This document shows, piece after piece, positions 29,460 to 35,927 of a stretch of DNA of 48,238 nucleotides. Under the pieces are notes generated by a model that was given only the letters and a program-made list of their open reading frames with translations, was not told where the DNA came from and made no database searches. Every line of letters starts with the position of its first letter. The first letter of the stretch is position 1. This DNA is from Nitrospirota bacterium (GTDB lineage: Bacteria > Nitrospirota > Nitrospiria > Nitrospirales > UBA8639): positions 1,335,558 to 1,383,795 of the forward strand of contig CP070628.1 in NCBI GenBank assembly GCA_020355985.1. Reading direction: 5' to 3'. A program made the position numbers and the translations under genes.

Positions 29460-29871
29460 GAAGAGGTCCTTTAACAATTACGGAGAACCACCAGGCCTGC
29501 TCAGCTTTCTGGAATCCGATATGAGGATAGTAAAACATGGCTTCGGGAGCTGAAAAGAGACACACCATCACCTCATCGCCTAAATTCTTTTGCATAGTGT
29601 GGAGAAGTTGCGTCCCGATTCCCCGGCCTTGACAGGCTCGATCAACTGCCAGATCCGACACATAACAGCAAAAGCTGAGATCAGTCAGAGCAAGGGCGAA
29701 GCCGATGAGTTTGCCCTGGGCAGGTGCACTAATCATGAAATGGGCATGTTGAAGCATATGTGTCAGCTGAGGAAGGTCATCAATAGGCCGGGCAATCCCA
29801 GATCGTCGGTAAACAGCGGCGACTTCATGGGGATCCACACTTGTTTCAATCTGATAGGACAGGCCATTCAT
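29404..29871 (-). CDS. GNAT-family N-acetyltransferase
   Basis: A 155-residue acetyl-CoA-dependent transferase. The acetyl-CoA binding motif A is clear: VSDLAVDRACQGRGIGTQLL, followed by the late strand with FYYPHIGFQK. The substrate is not predictable. The C-terminal 15 residues (TPRRNTNPQRQS) are hydrophilic and fall in the 56-bp overlap with the convergent zinc-ribbon gene, so they may be a recent extension. It starts 6 bp after the peptidoglycan-binding-domain gene on the same strand. Confidence 0.87.
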   Translation of the reverse strand: MNGLSYQIETSVDPHEVAAVYRRSGIARPIDDLPQLTHMLQHAHFMISAPAQGKLIGFALALTDLSFCCYVSDLAVDRACQGRGIGTQLLHTMQKNLGDEVMVCLFSAPEAMFYYPHIGFQKAEQAWWFSVIVKGPLPTLSRGTPRRNTNPQRQS

Positions 29872-29877
29872 GCTTGA

Positions 29878-30729
29878 TTATTGAGCCACCTGCAAAATTT
29901 GTTGGATAGCTTTGGCTTTTTGCATTTTAAGACTCTGATAAATTTCTTGGCCGTCTTTCAGTAAGTATTGCCGATCTTCGGCTTTGACCTTCGCACACAT
30001 TCCCGGTTTCCCTTGAAGCGTGACAAATCGAGTCGTCAGGGTTGGTTTCCTTGAGATACGAAGAATACTCAAAGAACAGGCTTCTCCATCGTAGGGAAAA
30101 GAGACGATCTTGTCGTCATCCCATTCTTTAATGTCATAAACATGCGTATGTACTTTCAGTTGTGGCACATTGGCATTCACCAAGGATGCGGTCGAGTCGA
30201 TGCATCGTTGGAATTCCCGCATGCACGAAATCCTTGATGTACGGAGCACATCATCGGTATTGCCTTCTTTCAACATCCAACTCCCCTGCACTTCAACCCA
30301 TTTGTCCCATTCTTCAACACGAGACACCTGTGCTGGAAGAAAAGGGACGATGCGGCTTAACACGCTATCGTCCTCTGTCAGTCGTTTGAGCGTGTGAAAA
30401 TTGATATCGCCGGTTTCGGAAAGCCCCGTCTTTTTTTGATAGGCCTTTAACGCGTCTCTTGTCGCTTGATCGAGTTGGCCGGTATAAGGACCAAGGCCGT
30501 ACCCGAAACGACCCAAGAATATTTGTACCCCTGTTACCAATGCTCGGAATTCTTCGGGGTTTTGACGAAGCGTGGCTAATTCTTTGTCGGCCTTTTGACT
30601 GATGGCCGAGGAAGGTTGGGGAGAACTAGCCATGGGTTTATCGGATGCCATGGCCCATCCCACTGGATAAAGAAGCTGGCTGCCACTCAGAATACCGACT
30701 ACGACGCAGGAAATGAAGAAACGTGCCAT
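29878..30729 (-). CDS. Secreted protein with peptidoglycan-binding-like domain
   Basis: The 283-residue protein has an N-terminal signal peptide (MARFFISCVVVGILSG, cleavage near AMA 28) and, at about residues 68-112, a PG_binding_1 type three-helix repeat (FGYGLGPYTGQLDQATRDAL then KAYQKKTGL). The C-terminal 150 residues contain three or four cysteines (CMREFQRC, EAC, GMC) that could form disulfides in the periplasm; I do not recognise that domain. It probably binds the cell wall. The acetyltransferase gene follows after 6 bp. Confidence 0.82.
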   Translation of the reverse strand: MARFFISCVVVGILSGSQLLYPVGWAMASDKPMASSPQPSSAISQKADKELATLRQNPEEFRALVTGVQIFLGRFGYGLGPYTGQLDQATRDALKAYQKKTGLSETGDINFHTLKRLTEDDSVLSRIVPFLPAQVSRVEEWDKWVEVQGSWMLKEGNTDDVLRTSRISCMREFQRCIDSTASLVNANVPQLKVHTHVYDIKEWDDDKIVSFPYDGEACSLSILRISRKPTLTTRFVTLQGKPGMCAKVKAEDRQYLLKDGQEIYQSLKMQKAKAIQQILQVAQ

Positions 30730-30950
30730 ATTAAATCCCTTCGATCAAAAACCTACAAACGGCTTCTATGAAGCAGGTGAATGTTGCGGAGAAGATCATT
30801 CCAGGTGACGTTGTTTGACGTCAAGAGGAGGATGCGTGAACCTTGAGGCTGAGAAACTCAGAGGTACGAGGAGAGGCAGGAGATGCCCCGGCGACAGGAA
30901 CGTATGAGGAGAGAGTAAGAAGGTCGGTATGGAGCCTGAAGCGTGGTTTT

Positions 30951-30988
30951 AAAAAAAACGCCGGATGGAGCAAGCCCCATCCGGCGTT
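30951..30988 (-). terminator. Intrinsic terminator of the Lys-rich protein gene
   Basis: On the minus strand a perfect 12-bp stem (AACGCCGGATGG / CCATCCGGCGTT, 30957-30968 with 30977-30988) with an 8-base loop is followed by a run of T. It begins 22 bp after the stop codon at 31010. This is a textbook rho-independent terminator. Confidence 0.88.
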
Positions 30989-31009
30989 GTCACAGCCCAA
31001 CTGAAGATT

Positions 31010-31171
31010 CTACCGTTTTTTGGTGGCAGCTTTCTTCTTAGCCGGGGCTTTCTTCTTAGCCGGTGCCTTCTTTTTGGCAGCAGCCTTTTTCTTAGCCGGC
31101 GCTTTTTTCTTAGCCGGTGCTTTCTTCTTAGCAGCCTTTTTCTTAGCTGGCGCTTTTTTCTTAGTGGCCAA
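31010..31171 (-). CDS. Lysine/alanine/proline-repeat histone H1-like small protein
   Basis: This 53-residue protein is built from repeats of KKKAPA and KKKAA: 21 lysines... mostly in KKK triplets, the rest almost only Ala and Pro, ending ATKKR. It resembles the C-terminal tails of bacterial histone H1-like proteins (AlgP, Hc1/Hc2, HctB) and so probably binds DNA or RNA non-specifically. TTG 31171 is chosen because AAGGGGGTGA lies 5 bases before it; an upstream GTG at 31180 falls inside that Shine-Dalgarno. A strong terminator follows, which supports a real, separately transcribed gene. Other frames over this stretch (Arg-rich on this strand, Phe/Leu/Ala-rich on the other) are shadows. Confidence 0.82.
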   Translation of the reverse strand: MATKKKAPAKKKAAKKKAPAKKKAPAKKKAAAKKKAPAKKKAPAKKKAATKKR

Positions 31172-31253
31172 TGCACTCACCCCCTTTCAGAATAGATGCG
31201 ACTCGAAGCCGCAGTAAAGTCTCACCGATGATCATGGTGAGCTATTGAATAAG

Positions 31254-31325
31254 AAAAGATGAACATGTGAATGGTGTATGAGATCACGCTAGAGTTATTC
31301 GGTTGTTCTGTTTAAAAGATGAACA
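31254..31325. repeat. 12-bp direct repeat AAAAGATGAACA, 60 bp apart
   Basis: AAAAGATGAACA occurs at 31254-31265 and again at 31314-31325, exactly 60 bp apart, upstream of the Lys-rich protein gene. Possible paired regulator sites; the AT-rich context makes chance occurrence less improbable. Confidence 0.35.
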
Positions 31326-31397
31326 AAAAAATCTGTAGCGTTATTGTGAAGAGAAAATTTTTTCGATAAGGAAGTGTTTCGGTAGTTTTGCATCTTG

Positions 31398-31423
31398 ATG
31401 TTTGAAACATACTACAATGTTTC
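31398..31423. promoter_or_regulatory. Overlapping palindromes GAAACAT-N6-ATGTTTC
   Basis: A perfect 7-bp inverted repeat (31404-31410 with 31417-31423) overlaps a second palindrome ATGTTT-G-AAACAT (31398-31410). The shape is that of a dimeric regulator's operator. Confidence 0.35.
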
Positions 31424-31487
31424 CGACATTATTGCCAGAAAAAATTTTATTTTTTTTCATGTTGGAAATGAGACATGAGACATCAAG

Positions 31488-31532
31488 AAAAAACATTTTC
31501 GGAAAACATGAAATGCGAGATTATTTTCTCGC
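31488..31532 (-). terminator. Possible terminator after the DUF2914 gene
   Basis: On the minus strand, after the stop at 31550, come GCGAGA/TCTCGC with a 6-base loop and then a second weak hairpin TTTT-CCG-AAAA followed by TTTTTTCTT. Together they fit a moderate intrinsic terminator. Confidence 0.4.
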
Positions 31533-31549
31533 GCCAACTAAACATTTTG

Positions 31550-32722
31550 TTACTGCGTGATCGTCGTCATCACATTTTCCGGAGAATAACTATCTTCTGC
31601 GACGAACGTCATTCGTCCAAGAATGCGTCCATCTTCTGTTTCGACATTCACACGCCATTCACCAGGTTGGACGCGGTGTTTCGTGGTATACGAACGATAG
31701 CCTCTTTCACGACCTCCGGTAATCGTGATGGGAATGCGATCCGTTGTCATAAAGGATTCAGTTTCATCAAAGGGTCGCCATTGCCAATGATGATAGATGG
31801 TTGTTTGGAGCGTGACGGGTGCAAAGACCGACGAGAAGCAATAGACTGGAGCATTCACTCCCATTCGATTATTGGATCGTTTCCCTATCGCATACCATGG
31901 ACCTTTTTCATAGGTGAGAAGGTATTCCTCATGATTTTTTTCAATTTGGTGGTAGATCCCTCCAAATTTTAAGGAGAGAGGAATGGGTGGAATCCAATTC
32001 AGGAAATACAACACCGTGCAGAGAACCACTAATCCAAAGGCCGGGAAGCCAATGGTGAATGCCGTGCGGAGGGAGGTGTGGGGTAAGCCATGCAATGTCA
32101 GAAGAATGATCTTCCAAACAATGCCTCCGGTAATGAGGGCGCCGGTAATAAAGACGACACTGTTCATCCACCCTGTTACCACGGGCAAGAAAAATGTCAT
32201 AAAGCTGAAGGTGACCAAAGCAAACAGACTTACCAGCATCTTGAGACTCGAATACCGGCTTCGGAGAAATTCATTGCCAATGAGAAATGCCACAATGATG
32301 CCCAAAAAGATCGCGGTGGTAGAAAACGAGGCGCTTTGAGAGTAGAAGATGGCATAGGCACTAAAGAGTCCACCTAATAAAAACTGGAGACCCTTGGCTA
32401 AATGCGGTTGAACTCGATTGATTAAGGACAGAATGTTCCAGGATGTTTGATCAGAGGTGAATGGAATCAGCCCTAACTGAAATCGTCCGGTAAGAATCAC
32501 TAGAACGCCGAGGATAGCGAGATAGAGTAAAAGGATCAGATTGTCCAACAGGCGGTCAATGCGCGTTAATGTGAGAGAATCATAGGTAACCCCTGCGAAG
32601 AAAAAGAAGGCTGGGAGAATTGGTTTAAGAAAAGAAGTTTGAAGTTTGCCGATCATGTTGGTCATGGCCGAGCTGATCGAGGCCTGAAGAGTGGCGTGGA
32701 CTTTTGAGGTTAATATACTCAT
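31550..32722 (-). CDS. DUF2914 multi-pass membrane protein
   Basis: A 390-residue inner-membrane protein. The first 240 residues hold about seven or eight hydrophobic segments. The C-terminal 100 residues match the DUF2914 domain: a YHHW segment, then SYTTKHRVQPGEWRVNVET and DGRILGRMTF, forming a beta-sandwich that probably faces the periplasm. The function of the family is unknown. ATG 32722 is used; a GTG at 32731 is also in frame and neither has a good Shine-Dalgarno. It is divergent from the methyltransferase gene at 32788. Confidence 0.82.
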   Translation of the reverse strand: MSILTSKVHATLQASISSAMTNMIGKLQTSFLKPILPAFFFFAGVTYDSLTLTRIDRLLDNLILLLYLAILGVLVILTGRFQLGLIPFTSDQTSWNILSLINRVQPHLAKGLQFLLGGLFSAYAIFYSQSASFSTTAIFLGIIVAFLIGNEFLRSRYSSLKMLVSLFALVTFSFMTFFLPVVTGWMNSVVFITGALITGGIVWKIILLTLHGLPHTSLRTAFTIGFPAFGLVVLCTVLYFLNWIPPIPLSLKFGGIYHQIEKNHEEYLLTYEKGPWYAIGKRSNNRMGVNAPVYCFSSVFAPVTLQTTIYHHWQWRPFDETESFMTTDRIPITITGGRERGYRSYTTKHRVQPGEWRVNVETEDGRILGRMTFVAEDSYSPENVMTTITQ

Positions 32723-32787
32723 TGTACTCACTCAAAATTGTCGTCGGAAGATTTCCGGAAGATCTTAATCATGAAGGAAGGTGTTTC

Positions 32788-33255
32788 ATGACGGAGCTTA
32801 ACAATCGTCAAGACACTTCCCATTCGTGGCTTTCCAGGGTGTTAGTTGCCACCCAATTTGCGTTGATCGCGCTGATCATGTTTGCCGGTCAGCTGTGGCC
32901 GACCCCCTGGGGTCTCAAAGGAATGTTGATTGGTGGAGGAGTCATCGGAATATGGGCGTTCATGACAATGGGTTTTGGAAACATTCGGGCGTTTCCAGAG
33001 ATTCCGCAACATGGACGGTTGGTTGTGCATGGCCCCTATCGTTGGGTGAGGCACCCCATGTATACCAGTGTGTTGGTGATCACGCTGGCTTGGACGGTTG
33101 AGTATCCGTTGCCATTTCGGATGGTATTGTGGGTAGCGTTGGTGGTGACGCTTTGGGTTAAACTGAGATATGAGGAACAACTTTTGCTTTCACGATTTCC
33201 CTCATATGAAGAATATCGTCAGCGAACGAAGCGTTTAATTCCTTTTCTTTTTTAA
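32788..33255 (+). CDS. Isoprenylcysteine methyltransferase-like (ICMT/PEMT family) membrane protein
   Basis: A 155-residue integral-membrane methyltransferase-like protein with about four hydrophobic segments. The signature HGRLVVHGPYRWVRHPMYTS and the later EEQLLLSRFPSYEEYRQRTK match the ICMT/NnrU-like SAM-binding region. Bacterial members have uncertain small-molecule or lipid substrates. ATG 32788 is chosen because AAGGAAGGTG lies 5 bases before it; the frame is open upstream to 32704, but that part overlaps the divergent DUF2914 gene. Confidence 0.85.
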   Translation: MTELNNRQDTSHSWLSRVLVATQFALIALIMFAGQLWPTPWGLKGMLIGGGVIGIWAFMTMGFGNIRAFPEIPQHGRLVVHGPYRWVRHPMYTSVLVITLAWTVEYPLPFRMVLWVALVVTLWVKLRYEEQLLLSRFPSYEEYRQRTKRLIPFLF

Positions 33256-33310
33256 TGTGGGTTCAAATTCTTTTCATCCCTCGTTCCATATTCTCTACCA
33301 TTGAAGTGTG

Positions 33311-33331
33311 GTTCTTTTCCGGCAAAAGGAC
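33311..33331. repeat. Palindrome, second copy of the CGGCAAAAGGACT element
   Basis: GTTCTTTT / AAAAGGAC forms an 8-bp stem with one G-T pair and a 5-base loop. The 22 bases from CGGCAAAAGGACT match those at 25834 with three differences. The rest of the 33256-33495 spacer shows no gene. Confidence 0.5.
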
Positions 33332-33495
33332 TAAAAATCATTCATGCCCAGTCCAATCTAAACAAATGAGGTAGGCACGAGCTTATGGAAGGCGGACCGA
33401 CTTGCTTTGGTCAAACAAGGTCTGCCCTTGCAATAGGAACGTCTTCCCATAGGGACAGGCGGCAGAAGTCGAAAAAGGGAACAGACTGAAGGGGT

Positions 33496-34359
33496 CTAAG
33501 AAGATCCGCGCTTGGTTTCTAGAATGGTGTGGGCTGTTTGAGAGGCTTCTTTGACGAGAATACCCATTTTAGGGTGTGAGGGTTCCAAATCGACGGGAAA
33601 TCCATGATGTCGCAGTCGTTCACTAGCTAATTGTCCGATAGATGCCACCATCATATGGGCTAGCACAGTTTGAAGTTGTAGGATCTTCGAGCGATCTTCC
33701 AACACTTGAATCATATGATCGACTTGAACCGCATTGGTAATGAGCAAGACTGGGATTTCCTCGTTCAAAACCTGATGAAGCAGTTGTTGGAGCGGGCGAA
33801 GATCATTGGGCAACGTCCATCGATAGACTGGGACGGGTGTCACCTGAGCCCCCCGTTGTCGGAGACCTTCTAACAATTCTCGATTGCTGACTCCATATTC
33901 CTGCACAGCCACGCGCTTTTTCTTAAGCCCTTCCGGATAGGAAACATCCAGGGCATGGAGAATATCTCTCCATGTATTCGGTTCCGGGACCTGAATTTGT
34001 GGGTACAGGCCTATAGATTTCACGACTCCCGCAGGCTTGGGCCCCCGGACGACGAGAACGGTGTTTTTAAAAGCCTCCTTGATGGCCTCAGGCGGAAACC
34101 TAGTCTCCAAAATGTCGAATAAGGTACGACAGCCGACCCCGGTCAAAAATACCACCATATCAATATTTCCAGAAAGAAGTGTTTCACCAAAGGCTAGGGC
34201 TTGGGGATGATCAGAGAGAGGAAGCTCTTGCATGGAAGGGGCGACTACCGGGATGCCGCCATGGCGGGCGATCAGCCGTTCCATCTCTGGGGCCATTCGG
34301 CTTTCAAGCGCGCCAACCCGGAGACCGTGAAAGCTGGCTGGGGATAGTTCCGGCTTCAT
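33496..34359 (-). CDS. hemD: Uroporphyrinogen-III synthase family protein
   Basis: HemD cyclises hydroxymethylbilane to uroporphyrinogen III for haem, sirohaem and cobalamin. The 287-residue protein has the family's two-domain pattern: GLRVGALESRMAPEMERLI at the start, then VVFLTGVGCRTLF, VVRGPKPAGVV, VAVQEYGVSN and the late VASIGQLASERLRHHG with a MGILVKEAS end. HemD is weakly conserved, so catalytic competence cannot be judged by eye, and some genomes carry a HemD-like paralogue used elsewhere. No other haem gene is adjacent. Confidence 0.85.
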   Translation of the reverse strand: MKPELSPASFHGLRVGALESRMAPEMERLIARHGGIPVVAPSMQELPLSDHPQALAFGETLLSGNIDMVVFLTGVGCRTLFDILETRFPPEAIKEAFKNTVLVVRGPKPAGVVKSIGLYPQIQVPEPNTWRDILHALDVSYPEGLKKKRVAVQEYGVSNRELLEGLRQRGAQVTPVPVYRWTLPNDLRPLQQLLHQVLNEEIPVLLITNAVQVDHMIQVLEDRSKILQLQTVLAHMMVASIGQLASERLRHHGFPVDLEPSHPKMGILVKEASQTAHTILETKRGSS

Positions 34360-34388
34360 GCGGCTGGGTTAGACAAGTAAATGTCTAT

Positions 34389-35261
34389 TTAAGATTTCGC
34401 CGGAGTTGGGATGTCTTGTGCGCATCGAAACCCGGTGGAATCATTTCGATCCGTGGGTAAACTTTTGATTCGAGTAAACACGCGCATTTGAGGCGTCTCA
34501 CCCTGCCAGCCCGAACTGCGAACGGCTTTGTATTTCCCCGTCTCCGGACCTTGGGGATTGTGTGTCGGACTTTGTGAATAGTAATCAGCCTGGTACCAAT
34601 CTGAGACCCATTCCCAGACATTCCCGGCCACATCATAAATACCGTAGGGGCTTTTCCCTTTTTCATAAATTCCGACCTGAACCAAGGTGGCCTCCCCCCG
34701 CCAGGCAAGTTGATTGAAATTGGCATGCTCGGTTGTTGGTTCCACATCGCCCCAGGCAAAGCGCCAATCATTGGGCCCTTTGGCGGCCTTTTCCCATTCG
34801 GCTTCCGTCGGAAGTCGTTTCCCCGCCCAGCGACAGTAGGCTTCCGCATCAAACCAATCCACATTAATGACCAGCAGATCGGTGACTGACTCCGGCATCA
34901 TATTCCCTTTCCATAACCCCCGGCTGGCATCTGTGGGATGCTGCGGAACACGGTGTCCGGTTTCTGTCACAAATTGAAGGTAATGCCCGTTCGTGACTTC
35001 GTAGAGATCCATATAAAAACTATCTAAGAACACTTCATGGTTCGGTCGTTCGTCCACGCCTCCATCTCGTGCTGCATGGGGGACGCCCATGGGAAACGGA
35101 CCCTCAGGAATTAACGCCATGGGGGCCCCGTCTTTTCCAGTGAGCGTGGGTGCCAACGTGTCCGCAGCTTGTGTGCTCTCCTTTTCAAGGACCGGTGATA
35201 TGATCAGAAGAATTCCAAATGTGATGAAGCAAACTCGTTGTGCGAATAACAATGGTGACAT
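34389..35261 (-). CDS. Secreted SUMF1/formylglycine-generating-enzyme-fold protein
   Basis: A 290-residue protein with an N-terminal signal peptide (MSPLLFAQRVCFITFGILLI, cleavage near residue 33) and a SUMF1-type C-lectin fold: FPMGVPHAARDGG, then DLYEVTNGHYLQF, WAGKRLPTEAEWEKAA, GNVWEWVSDWY and STGFRCAQD. The cysteine pair used by true formylglycine-generating enzyme is not seen in the expected RGGSW-like region (here VRSSGWQG), so sulfatase activation is unlikely; many such proteins bind ligands or partner redox enzymes. ATG 35261 is chosen because AGGGGAGGA precedes it; the frame continues upstream to 35339. Confidence 0.87.
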   Translation of the reverse strand: MSPLLFAQRVCFITFGILLIISPVLEKESTQAADTLAPTLTGKDGAPMALIPEGPFPMGVPHAARDGGVDERPNHEVFLDSFYMDLYEVTNGHYLQFVTETGHRVPQHPTDASRGLWKGNMMPESVTDLLVINVDWFDAEAYCRWAGKRLPTEAEWEKAAKGPNDWRFAWGDVEPTTEHANFNQLAWRGEATLVQVGIYEKGKSPYGIYDVAGNVWEWVSDWYQADYYSQSPTHNPQGPETGKYKAVRSSGWQGETPQMRVFTRIKSLPTDRNDSTGFRCAQDIPTPAKS

Positions 35262-35465
35262 CCCGTATCCTCCCCTCATGATCCTGATGCGAATGTGTAT
35301 GATCTTTTTCAAAATATAGCATATTCTACCTGCCATCATGAACTTGAACCCTTCAGAGGTACTGGGTATGATGCCGAACGTTCGACAAGTTAGAAGTTAG
35401 GAAGGAAAGGGTGGAAAAAGCTCGTGTAGCGGTAGCTGAATAGATTAAGCAAGGTTATTTATCTG

Positions 35466-35873
35466 ATGGAAGACAAAAGAAAAACCAGGGGTTTACGACA
35501 TCTTGCCCTCCGGGTGCGAGACGTGAAGGTCTCTCAAGCCTTTTATGAACGGCTCTTCGATATGAAACTCGTGTGGCAACCCGACCCCGACAATGTCTAT
35601 TTGAGTACCGGGGTGGACAATCTGGCTCTTCACCAAGTTCCTGCTGAAGAGTTTGAGAAGTTCGCGAAATCTCCCAACCATCCCCTGGATCATTTGGGTT
35701 TTTTGATGGATTCGCCGGATGATGTCAACGCCCTGTTTCAGGAAGTATCGGCGCAAGGGATCACGATTGTTCAACCGCCAAAGCAACATCGGGACGGCTG
35801 CTTTTCGTTTTACTTAGCCGATCCGGATTCCAACACCATTCAGGTGTTATTTGAACCATCAGTCCTTCTGTAG
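35466..35873 (+). CDS. VOC (glyoxalase/dioxygenase superfamily) protein
   Basis: A 135-residue single-chain vicinal-oxygen-chelate protein with two beta-alpha-beta-beta-beta repeats. Likely metal ligands are His in LRHLALRV at the start, His in LDHLGFLM and Glu near the end in IQVLFEP. The family includes glyoxalase I, dioxygenases and resistance proteins; the substrate is not predictable. It lies 54 bp before the MBL-fold gene on the same strand. Confidence 0.85.
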   Translation: MEDKRKTRGLRHLALRVRDVKVSQAFYERLFDMKLVWQPDPDNVYLSTGVDNLALHQVPAEEFEKFAKSPNHPLDHLGFLMDSPDDVNALFQEVSAQGITIVQPPKQHRDGCFSFYLADPDSNTIQVLFEPSVLL

Positions 35874-35927
35874 AAAGAAGTGAGGAGTGAATGGGGTGGC
35901 CCTTTTTGAACAACCTCAGAAACCGAT

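Larger units (their letters stand above)
31172..31549. other. AT-rich regulatory spacer upstream of the Lys-rich gene
   Basis: These 378 bp hold no credible gene. They are AT-rich with A- and T-tracts and contain CTCACC/GGTGAG (31221-31241), a 12-bp direct repeat (31254 and 31314), GAAACAT/ATGTTTC (31404-31423) and, at the right end, hairpins after the DUF2914 gene. The leftmost part should hold the promoter of the Lys-rich gene on the minus strand. Confidence 0.6.

Noticed and set aside
31010..31171. Repeat array resembling a CRISPR or tandem repeat
   Set aside because: The periodicity is that of KKKAPA codons in frame; there are no unique spacers of constant length.
30949..31217. Arg-rich 75-codon ORF on the minus strand and Phe/Leu/Ala-rich ORFs on the plus strand
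   Set aside because: They are out-of-frame and antisense readings of the AAG/GCT codon repeats of the Lys-rich gene, which alone has a matching Shine-Dalgarno and terminator.
34389..35261. Active formylglycine-generating enzyme
   Set aside because: The fold motifs are present, but the catalytic cysteine pair is not seen and no sulfatase gene is nearby.
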